Of a stretch of 20,959 nt of DNA, positions 13,502 through 19,801 are shown piece by piece. The notes under the pieces were generated by a model that was not told the origin of the DNA, did no database searches, and saw only the letters and a list, made by a program, of their open reading frames with translations. The position numbers and the translations under genes are program-made. Source of the DNA: Saprospiraceae bacterium (GTDB lineage: Bacteria > Bacteroidota > Bacteroidia > Chitinophagales > Saprospiraceae); assembly GCA_025455635.1 (NCBI GenBank), contig JALOMF010000024.1, positions 1 to 20,959 of the forward strand, given 5' to 3'. Numbering within the stretch: the stretch's first letter is position 1; the number at the start of each line of letters is the position of its first letter.

Positions 13502-14803
13502 CTAGGCTACCACCTCCCGATGCTCCACCTCGGCGTCGGATTGCAGCAGGAATTTTTCCTCGCCAGCAAAGAGCCGTGGCTTCTGGAAATCCTCACCAGC
13601 GAAGCGCTTCACGGCGTCAAAATCTTTCCAGTAGGAAATGAAGGTATGGTGCGTCACGTCGCCCTCCGTTTTGTGGAAAAACGTGACGCCGAGGTTGCCG
13701 GGCGTGGCCGTGCAGTTGGCCACGCAGTTGGACTTGGCCAAGTTCACGTACTCGTCGGTCATGCCAGCCGGCGTGTCACCATGCCAGATGCGGGCAATGG
13801 CTGGCTTCGCAACTGGCTGAATATCAACGACTTTGACGGCACCTACTGGCATGAAGCCCATGAGGTCGGGGGTGGGGTTGGGTTGTTTCGGGAAGTTGAA
13901 CCGCTCAAAAAACGGGATTTTCGTTTTGATGAACACCACGCCCGTGAGCATCAGCACGGCAGCGATGTAGGACTGGCCAGTAATCAACTCGTCGTTGAGC
14001 ACAGCACCTAGGAACAGCGCCACCACGGGGTTGATGTAGTTGGCAGTGGCCACCTTGTCGGGCGTGGATTTTACCAATAAATAATTGAAGGCGGAAAACG
14101 AGACGATGGAGCCAAAAATGACGAGGTAAATCCATGACCAACCTCCACGCTCCGTCACGTTGGCCCATTGAAAATGGGAAGCTTCGCCCGTCAAAACACT
14201 TACGAGCAGCAGTAGCCCGCCTCCTGCCAGCATTTGCACGGCAGCACTTTCGAGCTTGTTGGAAGGCATGTCGGTCTTGGAGAGGCGCACCGATGCGATG
14301 CCCCACGACAGGATGCTGATGAGGATGATGCCGAGGCCGAGCATCGTTTTTTCACCACCGATGAACTGGTCTTGCCCTACGAGAAAGACCATGCCCGCCA
14401 TGCCCAGCAGCGTGCCCAAAACACCCGCCAAGTTTGGCTTTTTGCCATACAGCTGCCACATGAGCAGCAGGATGAAAAGTGGCTGTATGGCTGCCATGAG
14501 CGCCACCATGCCTGAGCTGATGTACTGCTCGGCCCATACCATGCCCCCAGTTCCGATGGCTAGGAACATGATGCCGAGGGTGGCGGCGTTCTTCAATTGG
14601 ATGGCGGTCGTTTTGTTGCCGCCAAATAGTTTACTGAGTAAAAGCAACACGATGCCCGCCATGGTGAAACGGCTGCCGGACATGAGCAGTGGTGGGATGT
14701 CTTGGATGGCGTACCAATTGGCCAGGTAGGTGGAGCCCCAAACGAAATAAATGAGGCCAAAGCAGATGGGGACGAGCCATGTGTCTTTCATTAGTTGCTT
14801 CAT
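13502..14803 (-). CDS. EamA/DMT-superfamily transporter fused to C-terminal ABM-like domain
   Basis: A 433-residue protein. Residues 1 to about 300 are a drug/metabolite transporter with two EamA repeats: the first begins VPICFGLIYFVWGSTYLANW and includes AEQYISSGMVALMAAIQPLF; the second includes LSWGIASVRLSK and ANYINPVVALFLGAVLNDE. About ten hydrophobic helices are visible. After a linker of roughly 35-40 residues (FERFNFPKQPNPTPDLMGF), residues 334-433 form a separate soluble domain: IARIWHGDTPAGMTDEY, TPGNLGVTFFHKTEGDVTHH, SYWKDFDAVKRFAGEDFQKP and ending VEHREVV. This pattern matches stand-alone proteins annotated as antibiotic biosynthesis monooxygenase (dimeric alpha/beta barrel). The frame is continuous, with no stop or shift. 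The frame is open upstream to 14887, but that would start inside the terminator at 14854-14888. I prefer ATG 14803; ATG 14791 is also possible. Substrate and domain coupling are unknown. Confidence 0.87.
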   Translation of the reverse strand: MKQLMKDTWLVPICFGLIYFVWGSTYLANWYAIQDIPPLLMSGSRFTMAGIVLLLLSKLFGGNKTTAIQLKNAATLGIMFLAIGTGGMVWAEQYISSGMVALMAAIQPLFILLLMWQLYGKKPNLAGVLGTLLGMAGMVFLVGQDQFIGGEKTMLGLGIILISILSWGIASVRLSKTDMPSNKLESAAVQMLAGGGLLLLVSVLTGEASHFQWANVTERGGWSWIYLVIFGSIVSFSAFNYLLVKSTPDKVATANYINPVVALFLGAVLNDELITGQSYIAAVLMLTGVVFIKTKIPFFERFNFPKQPNPTPDLMGFMPVGAVKVVDIQPVAKPAIARIWHGDTPAGMTDEYVNLAKSNCVANCTATPGNLGVTFFHKTEGDVTHHTFISYWKDFDAVKRFAGEDFQKPRLFAGEEKFLLQSDAEVEHREVVA

Positions 14804-14853
14804 GATGCGGTAGGTGGTGGTCAGATTTGGTAGGAGGGAGTTTGCCCTTGATA

Positions 14854-14888
14854 CAAAAAAAGTGCCTCGGCAAAAGTTCCGAGGCACT
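14854..14888 (-). terminator. Terminator of the sigma factor gene
   Basis: On the minus strand a perfect 10-bp stem (14879-14888 with 14861-14870, AGTGCCTCGG and its complement; 8-nt loop) is followed by seven T (14860-14854). It lies about 55 bp after the sigma factor stop and upstream of the transporter, so the two minus-strand genes are separate transcription units. It also shows the transporter cannot start at 14887. Confidence 0.88.
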
Positions 14889-14941
14889 CGCTTTAAACGC
14901 TATGATGATTCTCTTTGTTCGTAGAAAAAAGTGATGTGTGC

Positions 14942-15382
14942 TTACGCAGCCTGCGCACTGGAGGCGTCCTCGTACATTTTCTGGAGCTTGCGGCGTGCGA
15001 AGAAGATGCGGCTCTTGATGGTGCCTAGCGGGGCATCCAGTTTCTCGGCGATTTCGTCGTACTTGTAGCCCATCATCATTTCGCCATCGTTTTCGATGCC
15101 GGGGCCGCCGGAGTTGAGGTAGTAGTTGTTGGGGGTTTGGTCAAGGATGACGCCCCTGCGTACCTTCTTCCGGTAGTTGTTGATGAAGATATTGCGCATG
15201 ATGGTCACCGCCCAAGCCTTGAAATTGGTATCGGGCGTGTACTTGTCGGCGTTGGAGATGATCCGGTACGATGTATCCTGGTAAAGGTCGTTTGCATCGG
15301 CCTCGCTACCAGTCAGTTTTAAGGAAAAGGCCCTAAGGGAAGGGCTGATTTTTTCCAATTGGTTATAAATGCTTGATTCCAT
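14942..15382 (-). CDS. ECF-type RNA polymerase sigma factor with shortened sigma4 domain
   Basis: A 146-residue sigma-70 family (ECF) protein. Region 2 is intact: SPSLRAFSLKLTGSEADAND, LYQDTSYRIISNADKYT and DTNFKAWAVTIMRNIFINNY (about residues 10-75), including the core-binding and -10-recognition parts. The inter-domain linker (RRGVILDQTPNNYYLNSGG) resembles Bacteroidota homologues. Sigma4 begins abruptly: residue 101 (Glu, in ENDGE) is followed by MMM and then GYKYDEIAEKLDAPLGTIKS (105-124), which is the helix-turn-helix that binds the -35 element. In homologues I remember, about 25-30 residues containing the first sigma4 helices (L..L....R.PF.MHYQ) lie between these points, and typical lengths are about 165-190. 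They are absent here without a frameshift. Whether the product is active is therefore uncertain. The promoter at 15428-15459 and the terminator at 14854-14888 both look intact. Confidence 0.88.
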   Translation of the reverse strand: MESSIYNQLEKISPSLRAFSLKLTGSEADANDLYQDTSYRIISNADKYTPDTNFKAWAVTIMRNIFINNYRKKVRRGVILDQTPNNYYLNSGGPGIENDGEMMMGYKYDEIAEKLDAPLGTIKSRIFFARRKLQKMYEDASSAQAA

Positions 15383-15427
15383 GACGGGTAATTTTCAGTG
15401 AACAGGTGATTTTGTAATTATTTTTTA

Positions 15428-15459
15428 CAAATGTAGTGCAGGGGCTGGTTTTTTGCAAA
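15428..15459 (-). promoter_or_regulatory. Consensus Bacteroidota promoter of the sigma factor gene
   Basis: On the minus strand, TTTG (15456-15459), 20 bp, then TACATTTG (15428-15435): a perfect match to both the -33 and -7 elements of the housekeeping Bacteroidota sigma factor. Predicted leader is about 40 nt. No comparably good promoter was found for the divergent XRE gene in the same 272-bp AT-rich intergenic region (15383-15654); only TAATTTTA (15594-15601) resembles a -7 element. Confidence 0.75.
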
Positions 15460-15654
15460 CGTTTTTTTCTATTTAGACGAAATCTTGACGTTTTTAATAG
15501 AATTTTAACAAAGATTGGACTTGACTAAACTTTTAGAATGTCAATGATGTTTACAAAAGCGGCCAAAATTCAAATCTTGGTCTGATTTTTTGTTAATTTT
15601 ATCTACAAAACGCAGGATTTCATAGAACTTCGTACCAACAAGCAGGATTGCCCT

Positions 15655-16185
15655 ATGATGGATTATGTAAAGAACGACAACGGATTCCGTTTTGCTGACA
15701 ACTTGCGCTCGCTTCGTAAGCGCATGAAATGGAGCCAAGAAGAGCTTGCAGACAAGGTCGGCCTCAACCGGGGCAATATCGCTTCCTATGAAAATGGCAC
15801 GGCAGAACCCAAAATCTGCAACCTTGTCAAGATTGCCCACCTTTTCAACCTTCCGGTATATACGTTGACGCACAGCAACTTGAAGGAAGATGCCGTGATG
15901 GAACAGGAATTGGCGCAGCCAAAGAACGGGTTTGCGCAGCCTGGCCCCGACCTTCTGGGGCATTTCCTAAGAGAAGCCGATTATTTCCAGCAGGCCATCA
16001 AGGGGCTGCACTGCCTTTTCAGGTTAAAAACAAAAAACGCCGCTGAACTCCCCGAAGAGGCTGTTTTTCTGAAGGAACAGTTCGAGCAGCTCTATGGCCT
16101 CACCGAGCAGCTGATGTCGTCGCACGTCGAGCTTTTGGGCATCGTCAGGGAAAAATGCCCCACGCACGGCCAAGCAGCCGAGTGA
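15655..16185 (+). CDS. XRE-family helix-turn-helix transcriptional regulator
   Basis: A 176-residue protein with an N-terminal lambda-repressor-like (HTH_3) DNA-binding domain at about residues 13-72: FADNLRSLRKRMKWSQEELA (helices 1-2), VGLNRGNIASYENGTAEPK (recognition helix and turn) and NLVKIAHLFNLPVYTLTHSNL. The C-terminal 100 residues have no domain I recognise; they are helical and rich in Leu, Glu and Gln (EEAVFLKEQFEQLYGLTEQL), suggesting dimerisation or a partner surface. No peptidase (LexA/CI-like) or cupin signal is visible. The first two codons are both ATG, so the start could be 15655 or 15658. It is divergent from the sigma factor, so it may regulate the shared intergenic region; that is inference from position only. 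Confidence 0.85.
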   Translation: MMDYVKNDNGFRFADNLRSLRKRMKWSQEELADKVGLNRGNIASYENGTAEPKICNLVKIAHLFNLPVYTLTHSNLKEDAVMEQELAQPKNGFAQPGPDLLGHFLREADYFQQAIKGLHCLFRLKTKNAAELPEEAVFLKEQFEQLYGLTEQLMSSHVELLGIVREKCPTHGQAAE

Positions 16186-16325
16186 TTGTTTTGAAAAAGA
16201 CAGGATTTGGGCTAGCGGGTGGCTGCATAACCAACTGGTTTTCAGATAATTCGGCATAGTTGAAACTAAATGCGGCTTCCCATCGGATTTTCCTCACTAA
16301 CATTGCGGTAAACTTCGCCAGCGTC

Positions 16326-17288
16326 ATGGAACCCAACACTGCCTCCGGCTACCAGACCCAGCTGCTTGAACGTGGCCAAATCGAAGATGCGGTTTGGAAC
16401 GAGTTCATCGCCCGCTCGCCACAGGCTGCGCCTTATGGCTGCACTTGGTATTTGGACGTGGTGTGGCCGGGCTGGGGCGCCATCGTGGTCACTGAAAAAG
16501 GGACGATGCTTGCAGCCATGCCCATCAAGGTGTCCAAGAAATACGGGATACAGTATGTGTTCAACCCGCCGTTTTGCCAGTACGTGGGCATTTTTTTTGG
16601 GGAAATTGCGAAGAAGAACGCCACGTTGAGTTATTCGCTAAAAAAACGGTTAGTGAAGGCCATCGTAGAGGCCATCCCCAAGGAGATAAAAGTGTTCAAT
16701 ATTAAATTTGCGCCAGAATTCGACTACCCTTTGCCTTTCCATTGGGCAGGCTACGAATTACAGACCCGCTATTCGTACTGGCTTGACAATCAAATAGATA
16801 AGTCTGTTATTTTGTCCAATTTTGCGCAAAGCACCCGAAATTACATCAACAAGGCAATAAAAAACGGCCTTGCTGCGCAATGGACGGAAAACATTGAGCC
16901 AATCGTAGGGTTGGCCACTCAACGGAAAACCTACCTGTTTAACGAAACATTGTTGAAAAACCTCTGGGAAACTAAAAAATGCAGGGCGCTGGAGGTCCGC
17001 TCAATTGATGGGACACTGCACGCTGGATTGATATACTTGGAATTCCAGCATAAAATAATTGTTCTTTTCAGTGCTTTCGATGCAAAGCTGGGACAGTTTG
17101 GCGGCATGAGCTTGGCAATATGGAAGGCTATCGAAGCAGCAGGGCCAGCGGTGAATTTCATTGACTTTGAAGGCTCCATGCTGGAACCCATTGAGGGCTT
17201 CTTTCGGAACTTCGGTTCCCATCCTGTACCCTATTTGCAAATCAAGAAAAATACCTTCCCCAAGCCCCTGCGTTGGGTTTTCGAATGA
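16326..17288 (+). CDS. FemAB/GNAT-like acyltransferase-fold protein
   Basis: About 320 residues. Recognisable features of the FemAB-like / GNAT 'Acetyltransf_6' group: an N-terminal SPQAAPYGCTWYLDVV.PGW block, a central AQSTRNYINKAIKNGL block and a C-terminal GGMSLAIWKAIEAAG...FIDFEGSMLEPIEGFFRNFGS block, which corresponds to the second GNAT fold where acyl transfer occurs. There is no signal peptide or membrane segment, so it is cytoplasmic. Substrate unknown; relatives add aminoacyl groups to peptidoglycan precursors or modify surface glycans, but nothing nearby points to either. The frame is open back to an ATG at 16260; ATG 16326 is preferred because family members begin shortly before a segment like YQTQLLERGQIEDAVW. 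GC content is uneven: 60% at 16441-16500 but 37% at 16801-16860 (hand counts). It ends about 90 bp before the shared bidirectional terminator. Confidence 0.72.
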   Translation: MEPNTASGYQTQLLERGQIEDAVWNEFIARSPQAAPYGCTWYLDVVWPGWGAIVVTEKGTMLAAMPIKVSKKYGIQYVFNPPFCQYVGIFFGEIAKKNATLSYSLKKRLVKAIVEAIPKEIKVFNIKFAPEFDYPLPFHWAGYELQTRYSYWLDNQIDKSVILSNFAQSTRNYINKAIKNGLAAQWTENIEPIVGLATQRKTYLFNETLLKNLWETKKCRALEVRSIDGTLHAGLIYLEFQHKIIVLFSAFDAKLGQFGGMSLAIWKAIEAAGPAVNFIDFEGSMLEPIEGFFRNFGSHPVPYLQIKKNTFPKPLRWVFE

Positions 17289-17376
17289 GTCTCTGCCCAA
17301 GCAGAAAGAAAGTTTCATTGGTAAGCCAGCAACTCCAATCCAGAATGGCCTCTTTTCACCACGGGACATATTTCAC

Positions 17377-17419
17377 AAAAAAAGGGCGGCAAGGTCAATT
17401 GACCTGCCGCCCTTTTTTT
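17377..17419. terminator. Bidirectional terminator between convergent genes
   Basis: AAAAAAAGGGCGGC (17377-17390) and GCCGCCCTTTTTTT (17406-17419) are perfect 14-bp inverted repeats, flanking an inner 14-bp palindrome AGGTCAATTGACCT (17392-17405), with one bulged base. The flanking A-run and T-run give a GC-rich stem and a T-tract in both directions. It lies 88 bp after the FemAB-like stop and 18 bp after the rny stop. Confidence 0.93.
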
Positions 17420-17437
17420 GTTGCAAACTGAGAAGCG

Positions 17438-19087
17438 CTACCTGGCAAACTGAACTGCCCGCTTCTCCCGTATCACGGTCACTTTGATTTGACCAGGGTA
17501 CTGCATTTCCCCTTGTATTTTCTGCGAAATCATGAATGCGAGGTCGTCGGCATACTGGTCGGTGACCTTCTCGGCCTCCACGATGACCCGCAGCTCACGG
17601 CCAGCCTGCATGGCAAATGCCTTGGAAACACCCTCGTGCGCCATCGCAATCTCTTCGAGGTCGCCGATGCGCTTGAGGTAGCTTTCGAGGATTTCACGGC
17701 GGGCACCTGGGCGGGCGCCTGAAATGGCGTCGCAAGCCTGCACGAGCGGGGAGATAATATTGGTCATCTCGATTTCATCGTGGTGGGCACCCACGGCGTT
17801 GCAGATAAGCTCGTTCTCGCCGTATTTTTCGCAAATCTGCATGCCCACGATGGCGTGCGAAAGCTCGGTTTCTTCCTCTGCCACCTTGCCGATGTCGTGG
17901 AGCAGGCCAGCCCGCTTGGCCAATTTTGCCTGCTTCGGATTGAGGCCCAACTCGGCAGCCATGATGCCGCAGAGGTTGGCGGTCTCGATGGAGTGCTTGA
18001 GCAGGTTCTGGCCGTAGCTGGAGCGGAAGCGCATCCGGCCCACCATTTTTATCAAATAAGCATTGAGGCCGTGGATGCCAAGCTCGATGACCGTGCGCTC
18101 GCCGATTTCGACAATCTGCTCATCGAGCTGCTTACGGGTCTTGGCCACCACCTCTTCGATACGGGCAGGGTGGATGCGCCCATCGGTCACGAGTTTTTTC
18201 AGTGCCAAACGGGCGACCTCCCGGCGTATCGGGTCGAAACTGCTGATGACGATGGCCTCCGGCGTGTCGTCCACCACGATTTCGGCACCGGTTGCGGCTT
18301 CGAGCGCCCGGATGTTGCGGCCTTCCCGCCCGATGATTTGGCCCTTCATGTCGTCGGAGTCGAGCGGGAACACGCTGACGGTGTTCTCGATGGTGTACTC
18401 CGAAGCCATGCGCTGGATGGTGGCGATGATGATTTTCTTGGATTCCTTGTTGGCGTCCAGCTTGGCCTGCGTGATGGTGTCTTTCACGAGGGCCATTGCC
18501 TCGGTCTCGGCCTTGCCCTTGATGGCCTTGATGAGTTCGTCCTTGGCCTCAGTCTGCGTGAGCCTTGAGATACCTTCGAGCGCCTTGATGCGCTCCTCGT
18601 TGGCGGCTTCTAGTTCTTCTTTGCGCTTCGCAACGACCTTGAGCTGCTTGTCGAGGTTCTCCCGCACGGTGGCCAGTTCGGCATTCTTGATGTCGAAGTC
18701 AATGCCCCGTGCTTCCAGTTCCTTCACCTTGTCCTTGAGCTTTTCTTCCTTGGATTGGAGGTCTTTTTCGAGTCCCTTGATTTCCAGTTCCCGCTCCTTG
18801 ACGGACACCATTTTTTCGGCCTTTTCTTTTTCAAAATCGGCCCGCATGGAGTTGAAGCGGTCTTTAGCTTCCTGTACCTTGCGTTGCTTGATGGTTTCGT
18901 TCTTTGATTCAGCTTCTTCTACGATGCGCTTGGCAGTGTCTTGTGCCTTCTTGATTTCTTGTTCAGCCTTTGACTTAGCTTCTTCTACTAGCGCTGTGTT
19001 CTTGCTTTTCAGGACACCGGATACTAGAAAGTACCCCACGATAGCCCCGACGACCAGTCCGATGACCAGCCCGATTCCTATTTCCAT
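17438..19087 (-). CDS. rny: Ribonuclease Y
   Basis: A 549-residue membrane-anchored endoribonuclease that starts mRNA decay. The order is that of RNase Y: an N-terminal membrane helix (EIGIGLVIGLVVGAIVGYFL, about 2-24); a long charged coiled coil (about 30-225); a KH RNA-binding domain with KGQIIGREGRNIRALE (GREGRN around residue 253-258); and an HD metal-dependent phosphohydrolase domain with HSIETANLCG and GLLHDIGKVAEE (His397-Asp398). The C-terminal tail ends YPGQIKVTVIREKRAVQFAR, typical of the family. Length is slightly above the usual 520 or so, through the coiled coil. It is the last gene of the pheT-zapB-like-zapA-rny run, but the 111-bp gap before it is larger than the other gaps, so it may have its own promoter; I found no convincing TAnnTTTG there. 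Confidence 0.96.
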   Translation of the reverse strand: MEIGIGLVIGLVVGAIVGYFLVSGVLKSKNTALVEEAKSKAEQEIKKAQDTAKRIVEEAESKNETIKQRKVQEAKDRFNSMRADFEKEKAEKMVSVKERELEIKGLEKDLQSKEEKLKDKVKELEARGIDFDIKNAELATVRENLDKQLKVVAKRKEELEAANEERIKALEGISRLTQTEAKDELIKAIKGKAETEAMALVKDTITQAKLDANKESKKIIIATIQRMASEYTIENTVSVFPLDSDDMKGQIIGREGRNIRALEAATGAEIVVDDTPEAIVISSFDPIRREVARLALKKLVTDGRIHPARIEEVVAKTRKQLDEQIVEIGERTVIELGIHGLNAYLIKMVGRMRFRSSYGQNLLKHSIETANLCGIMAAELGLNPKQAKLAKRAGLLHDIGKVAEEETELSHAIVGMQICEKYGENELICNAVGAHHDEIEMTNIISPLVQACDAISGARPGARREILESYLKRIGDLEEIAMAHEGVSKAFAMQAGRELRVIVEAEKVTDQYADDLAFMISQKIQGEMQYPGQIKVTVIREKRAVQFAR

Positions 19088-19198
19088 GATGTCGAAAGGT
19101 TAAAATGGTTAACAGGCAATGCGGTTTTCGGATACAAAGCGTGTGCTTTGGCTTGTAGCCGTTTTGCCCAAAATAAAAAAATGCCGCAGCGGGTAAGC

Positions 19199-19501
19199 TC
19201 AGGACATCGCTTCGTCGAGAAGCGACTCAATGCGGGAAAGTCGTTCGGAAACGTCCGGTGGAGAGGAAGCAGTCGGTTGTTGGCTTGTGGCTTTGTGCAA
19301 ATCTACCGCGTAGCCGAGGAGCGCCATGGCGAGGCAGTCCTGCTTTTCACGGTTGGGGTAGGTCAACTGGAACTTGTTCACTTTTTCGTTGACCTCCTTC
19401 ACTATCTGGCGAACCATAGGTTCGTCGCTCGCCTTTATCTTCAAAGGATACGGCCTACCTGCAATCGTCACGGTCAGTTGTTTGCTGTCCTGTTCTTCCA
19501 T
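19199..19501 (-). CDS. zapA: Cell division protein ZapA
   Basis: A 100-residue ZapA. The N-terminal KQLTVTIAGRPYPLKIKA strand pair, then PMVRQIVKEVNEKVNKFQ (helix with the conserved VN..) and DCLAMALLGYAVDLHKA, lead to a C-terminal coiled coil (VSERLSRIESLLDEAM). ZapA tetramers bundle FtsZ filaments at the division ring. The length matches the family. It starts 3 bp after the stop of the coiled-coil gene upstream, so the two are translationally coupled and probably act together. The C-terminal helix contains a Pro/Ser-rich break (QQPTASSPPDV) that is less regular than in proteobacterial ZapA. Confidence 0.9.
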   Translation of the reverse strand: MEEQDSKQLTVTIAGRPYPLKIKASDEPMVRQIVKEVNEKVNKFQLTYPNREKQDCLAMALLGYAVDLHKATSQQPTASSPPDVSERLSRIESLLDEAMS

Positions 19502-19504
19502 ATC

Positions 19505-19795
19505 CTAAGCGTTTTGAAGCCACGCAATACATTTATCTATCTCTTGGATGTATTGGTCAATCTGCTTTCTCAATTTTTGGGTGTTTTCCGAATCATCTCC
19601 CCGCTGCCCGGCCAGTGCCAGCTGCGAGTTCGTCAGTCTTTCAGTCAATTCGCCGATGCGCTCATGCTGCGCTTCCAGTTCGGCCTTGAGCTGGATATTT
19701 TCTTTCAAAAGTGAGGCGTTTTGCTGGCGCAATGCGTTCATCGCTTCCAGCAGCAGCTTCACTTTTTGTTCTAAGCTATCGAGTTGTTGGGTCAT
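19505..19795 (-). CDS. ZapB-like small coiled-coil protein
   Basis: A 96-residue protein that is almost entirely coiled coil. Heptad-spaced leucines run through LDSLEQKVKLLLEAMNALRQ, KENIQLKAELEAQHERIGEL and TERLTNSQLALA, and it ends KLRKQIDQYIQEIDKCIAWL. There is no signal peptide or membrane helix. It lies between pheT (6-bp gap) and zapA (3-bp gap). Size, composition and pairing with zapA suggest a ZapB-type partner at the division ring; sequence resemblance to E. coli ZapB cannot be separated from general coiled-coil similarity by eye. In relatives this position is usually filled by a conserved hypothetical gene. Confidence 0.75.
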   Translation of the reverse strand: MTQQLDSLEQKVKLLLEAMNALRQQNASLLKENIQLKAELEAQHERIGELTERLTNSQLALAGQRGDDSENTQKLRKQIDQYIQEIDKCIAWLQNA

Positions 19796-19801
19796 GTTCT
19801 T

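Noticed and set aside
14804..14887. Possible 28-residue N-terminal extension of the EamA fusion protein
   Set aside because: It would begin within the sigma factor gene's terminator stem and is not hydrophobic or family-like.
16186..16325. Terminator or promoter between the XRE and FemAB-like genes
   Set aside because: AACCAACTGGTT near 16228 is a tight palindrome with a two-base loop and no stable stem; no TAnnTTTG motif is present.
18063..19103. 346-codon open frame on the plus strand opposite rny
   Set aside because: Ser/Leu/Met-rich translation is the mirror of the rny coiled coil; RNase Y is unambiguous.
19088..19198. Terminator after zapA, or a 6S RNA gene (ssrS lies next to zapA in some Proteobacteria)
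   Set aside because: There is a run of seven T on the minus strand, but the preceding hairpin is only about three base pairs; the gap is 111 bp, too short for a 6S RNA, and no long open-bubble hairpin is seen.
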